From positions 6,702,965 to 6,766,964 of the forward strand of contig NC_034414.1 in the NCBI RefSeq assembly GCF_002078875.1: DNA of 64,000 nt. The letters run 5' to 3'. This document shows positions 1-13,648 of this stretch, piece by piece. Within the stretch, counting starts at the first letter, position 1. Every line of letters begins with the position of its first letter. Under the pieces are notes generated by a model. It saw only the letters and a program-made list of their open reading frames with translations. It searched no databases and was not told where the DNA came from. The translations under genes were made by a program, and so were the position numbers. This stretch comes from Numida meleagris. Its lineage: Eukaryota > Chordata > Aves > Galliformes > Numididae.

Positions 1-3000
1 GCTATTCTCTTTGTAGGAGTTGCAATCCAAGCCTGACGTATATTTTTTACAAACGTAAATTCAATTCACGTTAAGAAATTCAACTTCTTGATAATCGGGG
101 AATGTGAGGAATTAAATTAATTTCTAAGGAGCTAGTCTCTCAGTGCAGAGCCCTTGAAAGTCGTTAACAGTCATCTTCAACAAGAGAAGTAAGCAACTGT
201 AGCTGCAAGAACTTATCATGATGCATGAGCTGCAGAAACTTTTTGTAGAAATAGTAAAAAAAGTAAAGGATGAAGTTGGAATGCAGGTGTTGAGAGCATT
301 TCCAGACATGGTTTCACAATTAATGTGTGTTAGAGATACAGAACATTTCTTCTGAGCAAATGCATGAGAAGTGTTCTTTTTTTATTTCTTTTCAGACTAT
401 TGTAGCCATGTTTGAACTTTAAATCTTTCCCTAATTTAGCATTTCTGTCACTTGGCATTTTCGGAGTATTTTCTCTGAATTTGGTGTATCAGTTAGATTT
501 ACAAATTCTTCATTAAACATGTAAATGAAAAATTGATTTTTATATGTAATTGTCTGAGCAGTCCATGTGGATGCAGGAATGTATGTATAAATGTAGAATA
601 TTCTTTGAAAGGGAAGTGTTTTTAATTCTAGTGATGCTTTACATTTGCCTAAGGGTCTTGGGCTGTAATTGAATGTTTCCCAAGCTTTTCTCTTTGTGTT
701 TAGGATTGTCATAGCCAGGCAAGTTCACTTCAGCATTATTTAATCCACCTATTCGTGTTGTTAGGCCATCAGAATTGCGGAGTTGTAATTGTGATATTTT
801 TTTTTAATCACAGTCGCTGCAACAAGAAAATGGGCAATGATCTTTACGCTGTTATGAAAACGATTTAGGAAGTTTAGAAGTCTCACTCTCTCTAAGTACA
901 ACAGTTTGATTCCTACTATTTTTTAAAACTATTAATAGAAAAGAGCTAAAAAATGTTGCTAGCATGCAGTGTTCCTTGATGTGTGATTCACAATATTTCC
1001 ATATAAGAAGTAGAGCTAAAATATAACTCTGTGAACAGACAAAGGAAAAGTGTTGGTGTTTCTGGTGTTTTATGTAATTTCATTTTTCTTGTGCTTCTGG
1101 TAAATGTAACGATCTGCTTAACTTAGAATTCATTGCACATCCAAATTTGTTTTGTAGAGATCGTGATAGATTCTTAAACATGTTGAATTATTATGTTTAT
1201 ACTATTTTTGATCAGTCTTGCATTTCTTTAAGTCTCAACCATCACTGATAATTTTGTTTCCCCAAGGAGATTAAATCCTTTAAACGTCTGTGTGGAACAG
1301 GAGAGTGATAAATTGTTCCTTGTCTCTCAGCATGAATAGCTTTATTCCGTATTTAAATTGCATATGCTGTAACAACATTGTGAAAGATCTGCACGTTATA
1401 ATGCTGACTTCAAAAGACCATATATCCATCCCTGAAGCAATAGTATCTACCAGTTGTCATTAGTATTGTAGCTTAATTCCCTATCTATGACTTGGACAGG
1501 GGCAATGCCAGTGATGTGCATTGTCAATTACTAGCAATCAGTCAGTTGTATACCTTTGCTTTGTGGTTTACTTATAGTTTTGTATGTAAATCTATTCTAT
1601 GAAGCTACTTAGTACAGGATTGAAAAATTTCTCTTTAGGGCAGGCGTTTCTAGAGTTGAAGAGCATGTGAGAGGAGAACATAATTGTGTGTTTCTTCCAC
1701 TTCTCTACACAATATTATGATAAAGTGCATCTTGACTGTTGTTGCATGACCTTTTCCTTTTGTGGAGTGTGTACATCTCTCCTGAGTAGAATTAAACCTC
1801 TCTACTGAGGGGAAGGAATGTCAGACTGCAATTAAAATAATAGCAGTCTTCCAACTGAAACATCAGTGTCTTTTTTTTATATGCTAAATTTAATGTTCTA
1901 GAACAGGAAGTCGTGTAACATAACCAAGTTCAACAAATAGTGCAGAAGGCATAATGTTTATTATTAGCATCACATCGGTGTATGACAGTGACAGGTGGTG
2001 ATCCACAAATGCTATTGCAGTCTTCAGAAGCAATGTGGGGAAATTAAAGGCTTCAAAAAGTGCAATTTTGTAGCATTGAATCAATTCAAATCTGTTACTG
2101 TTAGATAACTGTAAGAAAAATTTTGAAGTTAAAATGTATGATGTTTGAAAATGTGGTTTTTTTTGGATTACTGGCATTGTAGCTATGCTGCATCCTGTGT
2201 TTATATTGATTTGCAAGAGCAGTGCTGGTGGAAGCAGAACTAGCAGTCATGTATTCTAGAACTTCCTAAAATAACTCCGTGTCATATTTTTTTTCCAGAG
2301 AGGGGAGTGAAGAAATTTATGTGAGAGTCTCAATTAGAAATCGTAAGATTTTGTTTTAAATAGCCTTATTTCAGAGTTGTCCACTAATTATACCATTTTG
2401 TCAAGCCTTAGTTAACTATTTTAATTCATTTTACTTGCTATATCAAAAATATTTATTGACTTTTTTGATCTATGAAAATAAACATTCACATTGTTTACTT
2501 CTGAAATATGTATTGAGGCTGTGAGGATAAGAAACACGGTGAAAAATTTTAAACTCCTATATATCACCCATATAAATAAAGGTGTAGTCAGAAATTACCA
2601 GTTATCATCTCAGAAGGGAAGAACTCTAGGTTTTTATTTCAGTCATCTTGTGCTGGGAATATGCTTTTATTTCAGAGCGTCTCAAGTACAAAGACAGTTA
2701 ATATGAAATTTTGTGCATTTCCCTTTATACTTTATTTAATTTGATGTACACTAGAGGTACTTTTAAGCCACCAAACATAAAGCAGAGATAATATCAAGGC
2801 AGAGCTTTTAACCACCAGTGGTCAGTGTGAGTATGCTGAGACAAGGAGTGAGGAGAGTGCTATGCTACCCCGTCATCTGTTTTGGTCGTTGCTGCGTACC
2901 CTTCTGTGACATTTACTGCTCAGTTCCATCACTTAACTAGAGAGGCTGTATTAAATCCTGCTCTGAAAAGAATAGTTTGAAGTACTCTCTAAAGGTCATG

Positions 3001-3223
3001 CAATTTGTGATTGTGAGTAGCTGGATAGCTCTTGGTTATTCATGAAGATATTGATGCATCCTGAAAATGAATATTCTTCCATCAAATACTATTTTAGACA
3101 TGCAAGTATCAAAATCATGTATCACAGAGGAGTACCTGTAAACAAAACATCATCTGGTAACTAATTGTTCCTTCCAGTTGGCCAGTAGTTACAGATGTGA
3201 AATATTTCTGCAGCTTGTGGTGT

Positions 3224-3237
3224 TCATTCATGAATGA
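3224..3237. other. Perfect 14-bp palindrome with a following TAAT core
   Basis: TCATTCATGAATGA reads identically on both strands and is followed directly by 'ttaatga', which adds a homeodomain-type core. This could be a dimeric transcription factor site, but palindromes of this size in AT-rich DNA are not rare. Confidence 0.3.
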
Positions 3238-4105
3238 TTAATGAAGCCCTACAAGCTGAAGTGTGCTTAAATTTTGGGCTTGCTGAATGCTTGAAGGCTG
3301 CTCAATAGACTAATTTATTTGTGTTTGAGTTGCTTTTTATTTTTTTTAAATGCAATAGCATCTTGCTGTAATAACAAAAAAACAAAAACCAAAACCTATT
3401 GAATGTGTTGGATATAATTTATATAAAGTATAGGGGTTTGGCTTCATTTTTGAAATGAATATCAAACCTGTATTCTCCTTGGTATTAAAATACAACCTGC
3501 CTGTTGTGAATTAATGTTATGTAAATTAATGCATGATTGAAATGAAAGAATAAGGATAATGCAGACTGCAGTGTACTGCAAGTCTATATTTACTTGTATA
3601 AATCTTGTGTATGAAGATTAGACTGAAGTAGGAAAAAAAAGGTGATTATTGTTATAATTAGTTCCCTTTTTCATAAAAAAGGTTGATTGACAATGACATA
3701 TCTCAATAGCTTGAACTGCATTTGACGTACAGTTTTGTGAAACTTTCGGGAAAACTGCATCATTTAAGGCTAAGCCTGCTGTTTGCAAGTGTTCGTGGTG
3801 TGAGTGTTGCTTCTTAGAGGAAGTACAGGGGCAAATGTTTAGTCTTTAAAGAAGTCATTGTACGAGTTTGTTACTCTAGACCAATTTGATGGACATCAGA
3901 TTTTTTTCTGTTATGTCTTTTATTTCCTTTTTGTATTCTTACTGTGTTCATAAGCGTGCATCTTTATTGTCCTTTGCTATCTTTAGAGGTGATGTGCTGG
4001 CTGCATTTTAAAGGTGCTTAACTCTACGAAGACCTCACATTCACTGATGCTGTTCAGAAGCAGAGTATGCCGAGAAGTCTGACTTGCTCTTAATACATAT
4101 CTCAC

Positions 4106-4319
4106 CAGTGTTGCAAAAATCTGTCCTCCTTTTCTAATTGTACTGTATCTCCTGAACTTTGTCACTGTCTCACCAGTGACTGTTTTATCTGATAATGCTG
4201 CTGACAGTCGATGAGCAAACTTTTGGTGCATACCAGTCATAAATTCACTTTTCAAAGTTAGCCTTGTCTGATGCGCATACAGATCACTGGCTCTGAATTG
4301 TAGGCTTACATAAGGAGTA
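4106..4319 (-). other. Candidate coding exon (unidentified), low confidence
   Basis: On the minus strand a pyrimidine-rich tract ending in AG ('attctttgtgtag|tactcc', AG at 4320-4321) precedes 214 open bases. These end at a consensus-like donor ('acactg|gtgaga', GT at 4104-4105). A second similar donor ('cactg|gtgaga') would end the exon at 4174. The frame encodes a mixed, basic, soluble-looking segment (for example KSEFMTGMHQKFAHRLSAAL, then KFRRYSTIRKGGQIF). It sits inside a 124-codon open frame (3983-4357), a length expected about once or twice by chance in this window. No domain was recognised and no partner exon is proven. Confidence 0.22.
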
Positions 4320-6675
4320 CTACACAAAGAATGAGAGATCTGTTTGTAGGAGAACAAAGTTTGTGAGTAATGTTATTAGTTTCGAGGTCAAACAGAAGCG
4401 TGTTTTGATGAGATCTTGATAGCTTGTTCTATCCATGACCACATTTTTTGTAACAGGAATGTTTTTGCTTGCAACGTGCAACGCTGGCAGTATCAGCCAA
4501 TAAAAGGCAATTTCCCAATCGCTTCAAGTAGATGTCTTCCACCTTATGATTATCGTGTTATTTTCAAGAAGGGGATGCTTTGTTGTTCCGCAGTGAGCTC
4601 TTAGCGCAACATTTACAGAATTGACCAAAAGTGTTTATGTTCCAGGGCTCAGCTCCGTGAACTCCCAAGAAAATCTCTCTCCTTTTTCTTTTGATCTTCT
4701 CCAGATACGTAGGTGTGTGTTTTGCCATTGCAGCGCAGTTCATTTCTTCTATTTAAAATTGTGCCTAGTGATGCTTAAACTTTGTGTTATAGCTATATGC
4801 AATAACATATTACTTTACCTTTGACTTAAATCTAATATTTATCTCACTCAGGTAGTCCATGAGTCTATCTGTGGTGCAGTTATAGGCAGTTGTGTTCTGC
4901 TATGACAAAAGCAGGACTACTCAAATCCCTTTCTTTGAGCATTTCTTAATTCCTAGCGCATAATTTTTCCATTGAGTCATTTTACAACATTAGTTTCTCA
5001 TAAAGATCTATTAGTGTATTCCCTTTAAGATTATTGTGTTTATGAGCTGTGGATTTTATTCTCCATAGAAATAATGTCTGTGAATTCTAGGCAGGGGAAT
5101 GCAATGGGTGTCTGGGTAGTGTGTGTGAAACAACATGTTAATCAAGCAGTAGCAAATGCTGGGGGAGTATAGTGAAGCCCATAATATGCCCCTTAGCTCT
5201 GCATATTGTCCTGCTCTTGGTTCCTTTAAACGGGGACCTCTGGGGCAAGGATGGCATCGTCTTTACCACTGCTGAGCTGAGCATCTTGATTTTCAAGAAG
5301 TAATATTAGAGTATATTGCACATGCTGATCTTTCTAGTTGAAGGAAAAGGATAAATATAGTTTTATACATATTTACAGTTCCTAATGCATATTTATTAAC
5401 AGAAGAAAAATTAAGCTGAGGTAATTTAGAATTTGTTCACTTTAAGCCATGTAAGTACTGCTGGCCCGAGCATCACGAGGCTGAGGCTGGATCAAGGTGG
5501 CTCTTATTTCTGTTCCCATTAAAGTATTAAATTAGCAATTATAATGATTAAGTAACTTTGCACCACATTAGAATATGGCATGTAGCAGTAATTTAAATAA
5601 TAATGTATTAAGTATTAGTGCTTGCAAATGAACTAAGGTTTGGTTGCAATATATATCTATTATTGTATTCAGCTGGTAAAATTCTTCGAAGCTTCCTCTG
5701 TTGTTGGGGGGAGGGAATTTGGAACCACTGTTTTTTTCTGGTCACCTTCTGAATATTGATATTAGCAGATTTACTATCAATATATAAAAACTAATGAACC
5801 ACTTTAAAGCATGTCATAAAATGGGCATTCTTTTGTACTTAATTAGATGTCCCCAAAAAAGAGGAAATTGGTCCAAAAAACTGTGAGAAATTACCTTCAT
5901 CAAAACAAATTGGAAACAGATGAGCAACCTGCAGTAACTCTACAGCACTACTGCTGTAATCCACAGAACACTCTGTCTTGGGTCATTTGGATTGCTTGTT
6001 TGAGACCCTCTCTAGCTTTTCCCCACACTTATCATTTATATGTTATAAATGGAAGTACTGCTGATGCTTACGGTCAAGATAGTGTTATGCCTAGAGCTTT
6101 GTCAGATGGAATTTTTGGGAAGATTTTTTCCCCCTTTCCTAAGATGCTGTCTTAAGAGTGGAAACTTTCTCGTAAAATGCATCAAATAATTTTGAGAATA
6201 AGACTGGCCAAACCCACTCTTGTATATACGTAAAAATCATTTGTAACATGTTGTGGAGAAAATTGGTACTTTGGAGCAGGAATTTCAATTTGGCAGGGAA
6301 TCAGCAATGTAACATTTGCTGAAAATAACTCAAATTTAAACAAATTACGAGGCTTGAAAACATTGCAATTTGGGCACGTGCAGTAAACGGTTCGTAGTGA
6401 GGCAGCTTAAGTCTTTCAAGTCTTTTCGTCTGTACTGGGCGTGTTCTGGGCTAGTGCAGCAGACCCCAGGCAGGAGTTTGCCTTGATCAGTCTCAGGTGC
6501 TGGGAGCTGGGGATGTGGAGTTGTGTGCTGCCCTGCTTCTGCTGCTGGTCTCTTAGCATCGCAGAGGTGCCGTGACACCGTCTGACAATGTGGATGGCTC
6601 AAGAATTCAGGAACCCAGAATTTGCTAACACAGCTTGAAATGGATAATTGTCAAACTTTACAAAATCAAACTGGT

Positions 6676-6688
6676 AAAAAAAAAAAAA
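6676..6688 (+). repeat. A13 homopolymer with CAAAAA extension
   Basis: Thirteen consecutive A residues are followed by two CAAAAA-like units up to 6700. No upstream retrotransposed sequence was recognised. Confidence 0.85.
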
Positions 6689-6914
6689 CAAAAACAAAAA
6701 TACCACTTAAATTCCATCCTATAGTATATTTTTGGTGGCTAACAAAATGCTAGTAAGAAGAAACTACAACTCTTTGTTACTAATGCTCGCTAGTTGTGTT
6801 CTTTGAGGACTAGCGATCTGATTTTTTAAGTGCTAAGCATTCCTCATAGAAGCAGAAACAATGGAAATAGTGTGTTGAATGTTCAATAGAGTGTTCTATA
6901 TAATGAGATTTGCT

Positions 6915-6943
6915 AAAAAAAAAAAAAAACAACCAACCAACCA
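6915..6943 (+). repeat. A15 homopolymer followed by (CAAC)n
   Basis: Fifteen A residues (6915-6929) run directly into a short CAAC/AACC tetranucleotide repeat ending near 6943. Confidence 0.85.
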
Positions 6944-9484
6944 GTCAACAGGAAGGCATTTCAATTGGATCTACAAATTAAAAGGCACTTTTGATTGTAA
7001 CTTCTGCAGGTGTCACCTCCTCATTTTCAAAATGTCTCTCCTACCCCCTTTACCTCCTAGTAGCAGAGAAACTACTTCATTCAGTATTGGTGGAAAGTAT
7101 CTTGTAAAATCCCATGCGGCTTGGGGAAATGAGTAATGTCATCATCAGCATTTGAGTAGTGTTCAGTAAGTAGCTTATGAAACTGTTTAGTAGTTAAAAC
7201 AAGCAACAAAAAAACTCACCCTGAAAATACTTAATGGCTCCCTCTTAAATGAGAACAGTCCATCCATAGATAGAATTAGTTGGTGATTCAATGGGAAAAT
7301 GTGAGCATAACAATATTACAGTACATAAACTTAGGTGTTATGCTGGTACTTGCTAGCTTTTGCATGATTGACTTTTTCACTTTAGTATTCTTCCAGCGTT
7401 GTTTTTGGGTGCAGATTTAATAACTGTCAAAGCAGGACTTCGTTATGTTCAAATGCTTGTTCTTGCATACTTATGGAGATATGCTTGCATATTTGTAAAT
7501 TTGATTATTCGCTTGAGTAGACATGTACATAAGTGAGTTTGAAAGACATTGTCTATTAGCAATTTGTTAAAAAGTAATCTGCCCTGATTTCTTCTCTTGA
7601 GAACTTTTAAGGAATATTTTCAGGGAAAAATATTGTTTGCAATGTAAGGCATTAATGGTTGCTGACTTGTCTTTGCTCAGATTTTTTTTCTTTTTTAAAT
7701 CTGTTACCAGAGTCTTAAACATGTGCCAAAGAATGAATTTTCTGAGGGAAAGCAATCTTTATTTCTACCTTAGAGAACATAATGGACAGATGATGACACC
7801 CTGTAAATATATTTTGAGCTGTCTTGGTAGCCTCGAGTAGATCTGTCCAGTTGGCAATGTTCTCTGCATATAGATTCTCTATTGGTAAAGGAATAACATA
7901 AACAGCTTCTTATTACCCTCTCAACCACCTTTATGAGGACCATATAGATGTACTATTTCCAGAGAAAACGAGGAGGCACAATTATTGCAGTACTCTTGGG
8001 GCCCCTGTATTCTTTCATGACCCTTACATTCCGTTGTGAAAATATCACTGCTGCTCAGGCTGGGCACTTCTGTCTGTGTATCGCCCTGGCAGACTGTGGG
8101 CAGTGAATCCTTTTTTCTTTTTATAAGGGAAGTAGAAAAATCACAATAGGAGATACAATATAAAAAACATAAATGGAAAAGCAATTTATAGGTAAAATTT
8201 TTGTTAGGATCATTAATGAAATAGATTCTTTTTAAGAGTTTTGATTCATTTTCTCAGAAGAACTTCTAATTGTCCCCTTTTTGCTTACATATTTTTTTCT
8301 TAAGGCAATAAAATGAATATCTAAGAGAGTTACCTCTTTTTATTTTCCCCTTAACTTTCTGAACTTTCCCATTTTAGTTTAAAGGTTGTATAAAATAAGG
8401 GGTGGAAAATTAAGGTGAAAAAGCAGTGAATAATCTTGAGCAGATATAGAATTTGGTAGCTGAAGAATAAGAAAGTGGTGCCAAATAATTTGAAACGGTC
8501 GTCTTAAAGAATATTTCTAGACCTTCAAACAAAATAAAAGTATATGTTCTAAAACAAAGGAAATAGTAAACAAAGAATAAAAAATATTGAAGTATTTATG
8601 AAAACTTTCCCCTGTGTATTTTTAATGAGATGCTGTTGAGGTTTTTTGCAGTAAAAAAATAATACTGAATCATATAGCATAAAAATTGTACGTTGCTTTC
8701 CCTACTTCTAGAACCTAAAAGTACAGCCTCTGCATTAGCATAGATCCATTAATATTTCTGTAAACCCAATTATTTTTAGTAGTTGCTAAGTGATGCAAAT
8801 GATAATGTTTTGGCCAGCGTACTTGAAATCTAGCCATTTTTCCTTTGCAGACATATTTCAAGGGAAGTGTGGCCATGACTACAGTCATCCTTCTTAGGCT
8901 GCTAGAATTAAACCTGTCCATAAAATAGATGGGAGAGCACACTGAATCTTTCCAAAGCATGGCAAAGTTCACATGATAAATTAATACCCAAGTCAAACTG
9001 CTTGCCTTTAAGGACTTTACATTTCGTGACTCCTGTTCACTACCTATTAAATATACATGATGTCTTTAAATGCCCCAATATAGCTATAAATGCATGCTGC
9101 TGAAATTTATTCTCTTTATTATTTATCTACATCTAGATCTTTGTAGTGTTATATCCTTCCTTCATGTGAAAGTTTTATGTTGTAGTTGTGAGGGAATGCC
9201 CCCTATCATCACACTTAACGTTAATCCCTTAAAGCTACAATATATTATTTCTTACTATCTCTGTCACATGGAACAGTTTCTCATAACTGCAGTCTAAATG
9301 TTTAATGTGACAAGTAGGGATGAATGGGAAAAATCTATGTGCAGAGTGTAAATTAGCTTGAAAAAAGATGACTGATTGTTACTATGGCCTTCGTCTTGCG
9401 TAAATAGTGTCCATCATATAGACAAAATTTTGGGAACATGGTGAATTAAGTGTTGTCCTCAGTTTTCTTCTTTCCTGGGGGATG

Positions 9485-9502
9485 TATTTATTTATTTATT
9501 TA
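9485..9502. repeat. (ATTT)n microsatellite
   Basis: About four and a half perfect copies of the TATT/ATTT tetranucleotide occur in a row, followed by an AT-rich tail. Confidence 0.85.
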
Positions 9503-12500
9503 ATTTTTAAGAGAGAATAGTATTCCTGTAGAATTCAGTAGAGGGCTAATGGTCAGTGGTGCAACCCTACAGAGCTGTTTATTTAAGGTGATGTAGTTTT
9601 CGTTAAACTATTTCAACGAAACATTTTCTTGGATGTCATCATTCATTTCAAAGAAGATTGATTATATTTACAGTAATGTATACAATTATCTCCATTCTAA
9701 TGTCAGTAATCATCTCCATACTGAGGTGTGGTTTTAAGCAATTTAGAACAGTTGCTTTTGTTACACTTGCTCTGCAATGTGTCGTAAACCTGTGATTTAT
9801 TATGAATAATGCATTTGTAATAAGAATGGCATTTTTGTGGTGAGGGTCCAGCAGCTAATTCAGGATCAACAGTTTCATTTTTTCAATTGGAAAATACGTT
9901 TTTTTTCAGACTGTATTTGAGAAGGGTAGTGCAGTTCAGTTCTGGATTTTGCCTTTATTCGCGAGCGAAGACCACATTCCTTGTGTATGTCAGACAGCCT
10001 CCTTACAAATTCTTGTGCTGGTAACTAAGATGTGGTGCTATAATGTGTACGCTTCTCTGAAAGCATTCATTCTTTACTATTGTATAGATATCCAAGCAAA
10101 TATGCAAATGAGAACGATTTGGAAGAATTCTTGTTAACCTGGATTCTCATCTGTTACTTTCCATTTCTTTTGCTTTTATTCTCTCAGCATCTTGGGTATA
10201 ATTTATTTCTCTGATTTCGGTAAAAACCTTCTGTATGGCTCAGAAGTACTACATGAACATAATATTTTGGCTCTTTGCCAGTGAGCATAACACATTTATT
10301 CAAAATACTAGGTGATCTGAAGTGCTAGCTTGGGAATGAATGGAAACACTTCCTGTATAGTTGTGTCTCCTTGATGCAGTGTTGGTTTGTTTGTTTTGAG
10401 AAATAACAAGAAGTTGAAAATGGGGTATTCTGACAATGTTAGCCAGCTGCTCAAAATACTGTTTTTGCAATGGCTGGATCTTAAGCTTTCTCAACATGTT
10501 CGATTTCTGTCTTTCCTTCGCTGAAAAATTAAGGGGTCTTTCCGTTAACTGATTTCAAAAATACTTCAGATAATTCTAAGCTATTTCAGAATGGAATTAT
10601 ACTAACTTGTTTCTTAAGAAATGTTTTATCATACAAACAGTGTAATTAGATTTTTAGATCTGTAATAACAAAAGATAGAACTGAAATGTATATGGAAATG
10701 ATTTCTGATACTTTGATGAAAATACCCAAGATTTCTGGATGCGCCTGAAACATGATAAAATCATTTGAAATTTCATAAAGCTATAGTTAAAAATTACTTT
10801 CCCCTCTACTGTAATGACAGTGTTGGAGAACCTGTACTGGTAATGCTGAGGTGCGTAATAACTCAGACAAAAGATGCCTCTGCTGACAGCAATTGTCTAC
10901 ATTAATAGCAATGACCACTTGGAAACATTCACTTTCCTTTTACTAGTGTTTGATAGCCTAACTTTCTGACCATGTCTCAACTTGAGCAGAAGTTAAATCA
11001 TTGAATTTACTGATACAGCCATGTACTTTATACCCTTGAATTACTTTAGATCCAAACAGAAGTTGAAGATGGTCAATAATTTCTTAGGTGTTGAACGGTG
11101 TAACTTTGTTGTCATTAACCAAGTGCTCAGAAAGTGGGATCTATATCTAACTTCAACAACAAATCTGCTTCACCTTCACTGTGGTAAAGCTTGTTTTGAC
11201 TTCAAGTGAGCTCTGCAGTGGTTTGTGAATGATACAGAAAATGAAGACTCCTCTTTCCAGAGAAAGGGCGATCATTACCTCGGATATTAGCTCAACTTGT
11301 TAGATTTACTTGAAGTAACAAGAAAGAATAGCAGCTGAGAAATCGTTACTGTTTAAAAGTGCTTGGGGAAATGTACATTCTTAGTATAGAAATGTAAATC
11401 TCCTCTCCCGCCCTACGGTGTCAATAAAAAATGACACAGCTCTTTTGGAACATTACCTTTATTCACTCAAGTTCCTCCAAGTTTCACCATCGTGCTATAT
11501 TAAATTTATGTTCTAAACAGATCCAGTATGTGCCTCTTCCAGGCACGATTTGAGATTCACTGTAGTAATAAATTGGCTTTATGAACATGTGTGAGCAATC
11601 TCTTTTTGGGATGGTAGCCTGTCAGAACTTATAATGATAAATACCTTGAAGGGGGACTTGTTTCAGTGTATTCATTGCCCAAGGTATTGAGTCAGTCTCC
11701 AATTTTTCCTCCATAATATGATTTCAAATGCACAAGCAGACAATAAAGCCGGTGGGAGGACCCCCCTTTATGCTGGAGAGAATCATATCCAAACTGATAC
11801 TATCACTAAACTGTTTCATCTAAGCAGATTTTATCCAGATTTTAGACTGCACCTCATCTGCTGTGCAAATGTGCCCGCGGTAGTTTACCTGCGTAGAAAG
11901 TATGTCAGAGACATTAATGGAAAATCAGGCCACCAGAAGTGTGTTCACTTATGTTTGGAGATGAATCAAGATCCTGTTTGTGCGTTTGCCAGGGACTGTG
12001 CTGTAGCAGTGTTGCTTAAATGGGAAGCAATATCACCCAGCCTGTACCGGGAGCTTGTACTTTGGTAACAATTGGTTATTACAAATAAAAAATAGCAGCA
12101 GAAAAAAAAAAATATCGAAATGAGAGTTTTTCACAATGATTTGAGAGTTCTGCCAGCTCCCAAAATGCCTTGGAAAAAAAAACCCAACTCTTATTTTTCC
12201 TATTTCAGACGGAGTTATGCAGAACATTTAGATAATTTCTTCACGGAGTTATTTTAAGCTAAAAATTACAACTTAGAAATCCATTTGTTTGTATTACAAA
12301 TTAATTTCACCAGGCCTTTTGAAGTAGAAGCAGTATTGGATACTTCACAGAGAGGGTGGCTCAGTTGTAGTTGGCTAGCTATGGTGGAAATTGCGTGCTG
12401 AAATGGGGCATGCCATATTGGCCTTCAAAGACCCTTTTCAAATCAAATGCAAGAAATCTGTATTTTCTGAATGGGCACTGCTTATTTAGCAGTTCCTTAT

Positions 12501-12959
12501 TGCTAAAGGAACATCAGATCTGCATATATAGAAAGTTGGTATCAGGCTGGAATAGCGCTGTCCTCACGATGTCTCTTTGGTCTCTCTATTACAGTGGATG
12601 GAGTTGCCAATTATCAATTTTTATGAAAAAAAAACCCAGCACTTGGACTGAATTAAAATTCAGTCTGAAATTTTACAGTCTGTTTCTTAAACTATAACTT
12701 TAAGAGAAGATACAAAAATTCTTCAAAAAATATTCCGTTGTTTGAGAGGCTTTTCTTGTTCACTGATAATTGCTGGAGGTGGCAAAACTTAAATTCAAAC
12801 GTATTAATACAAAGTTGTCAATTCTTAATGGCTTACATTAGTTGGCATCTGTGGCCTAGCATGTTTCTATCTGACAGACTGTACCTTCCTCCTTTGCAGT
12901 ATTCTTGCAGTGCCACCAGCAGAAGACCTGAATATACCCAGTTCCTCTTTTCATTTCCT

Positions 12960-12968
12960 GGGGGGGGG
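12960..12968 (+). repeat. G9 homopolymer
   Basis: Nine consecutive G residues in unique sequence, unusual for this AT-rich window. Confidence 0.8.
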
Positions 12969-13602
12969 CTCTGACAGAAAGTAGTCAGAGAAAGAAAACA
13001 GTAGGAGATGGAGACTTGAGGCAGAAGTTTTAAAAGGCGTTTATGTGAGTTAGTGTACAGTTCACACAGTTTGATTAGCAAAAAGAATTCATTAGTAAAT
13101 TCTGTTACTGCCTTTTGAAGTTCTTAATCAGGGAGATCAAGTGGTTTGACCTCAAGTGAATGCAGAAGTTCAACAGCAGAATCTGAATCTTCTTTACTGA
13201 CGTCTAACTATTATTTTGGATTAGACAGTATTTATAGCTCAAGCAGATTTAAGCAGAAAGCAGAAATCTCAAAGTTTGTTTTAAAATGTAATTCCAGAAT
13301 TGCTACTTAAAAGGATTAATCTAGTCCAACTAGACTTATATGACCAATATTTCCTCTTGCATTCATTGCACACTCAATGGAGTTGGCTGTTTTGCCATTA
13401 GAATATTAATTAAGGCATTTCCTATCAACGTGATGAGAATATTCATTTTAAGACATTGTCCTCTTGCAGCACAGTTTTATTTTAGCAATAATTTAATAGA
13501 AAACCACAACAGTTAGTATTTTATCCCAATTTGTTTTTATATGGCTGTACTTTGAATCTCAAATCTACGCTCAAAATAACTTCTTCAAATACAGTACTTT
13601 GC

Positions 13603-13648
13603 TAGCAACCTGTCAGTTAGCTTGCTCTAACCTTGCAGTTAGCTTGTT
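13603..13648. repeat. Imperfect 22-bp tandem duplication
   Basis: CAGTTAGCTTG occurs at 13614 and again at 13636, a 22-base spacing, with similar bases before each copy. This is a two-copy imperfect tandem duplication. Confidence 0.55.

Noticed and set aside
5847..6155. Plus-strand 102-codon open frame starting with a basic, nuclear-localisation-like run
   Set aside because: The basic run comes from an A-rich stretch (ccccaaaaaagaggaaa). The rest of the frame is unstructured-looking, with no domain and no supporting signals.
11718..12068. 116-codon plus-strand open frame
   Set aside because: It is Cys- and Leu-rich with no domain, start context or splice signals that single it out.
13319..13331. 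ATCTAGTCCAACT, a motif typical of the CR1 3' region in reverse orientation
   Set aside because: The preceding 15-20 bases are loosely CR1-like, but the sequence after it does not match CR1. It may be a relic or chance, so it is not annotated.
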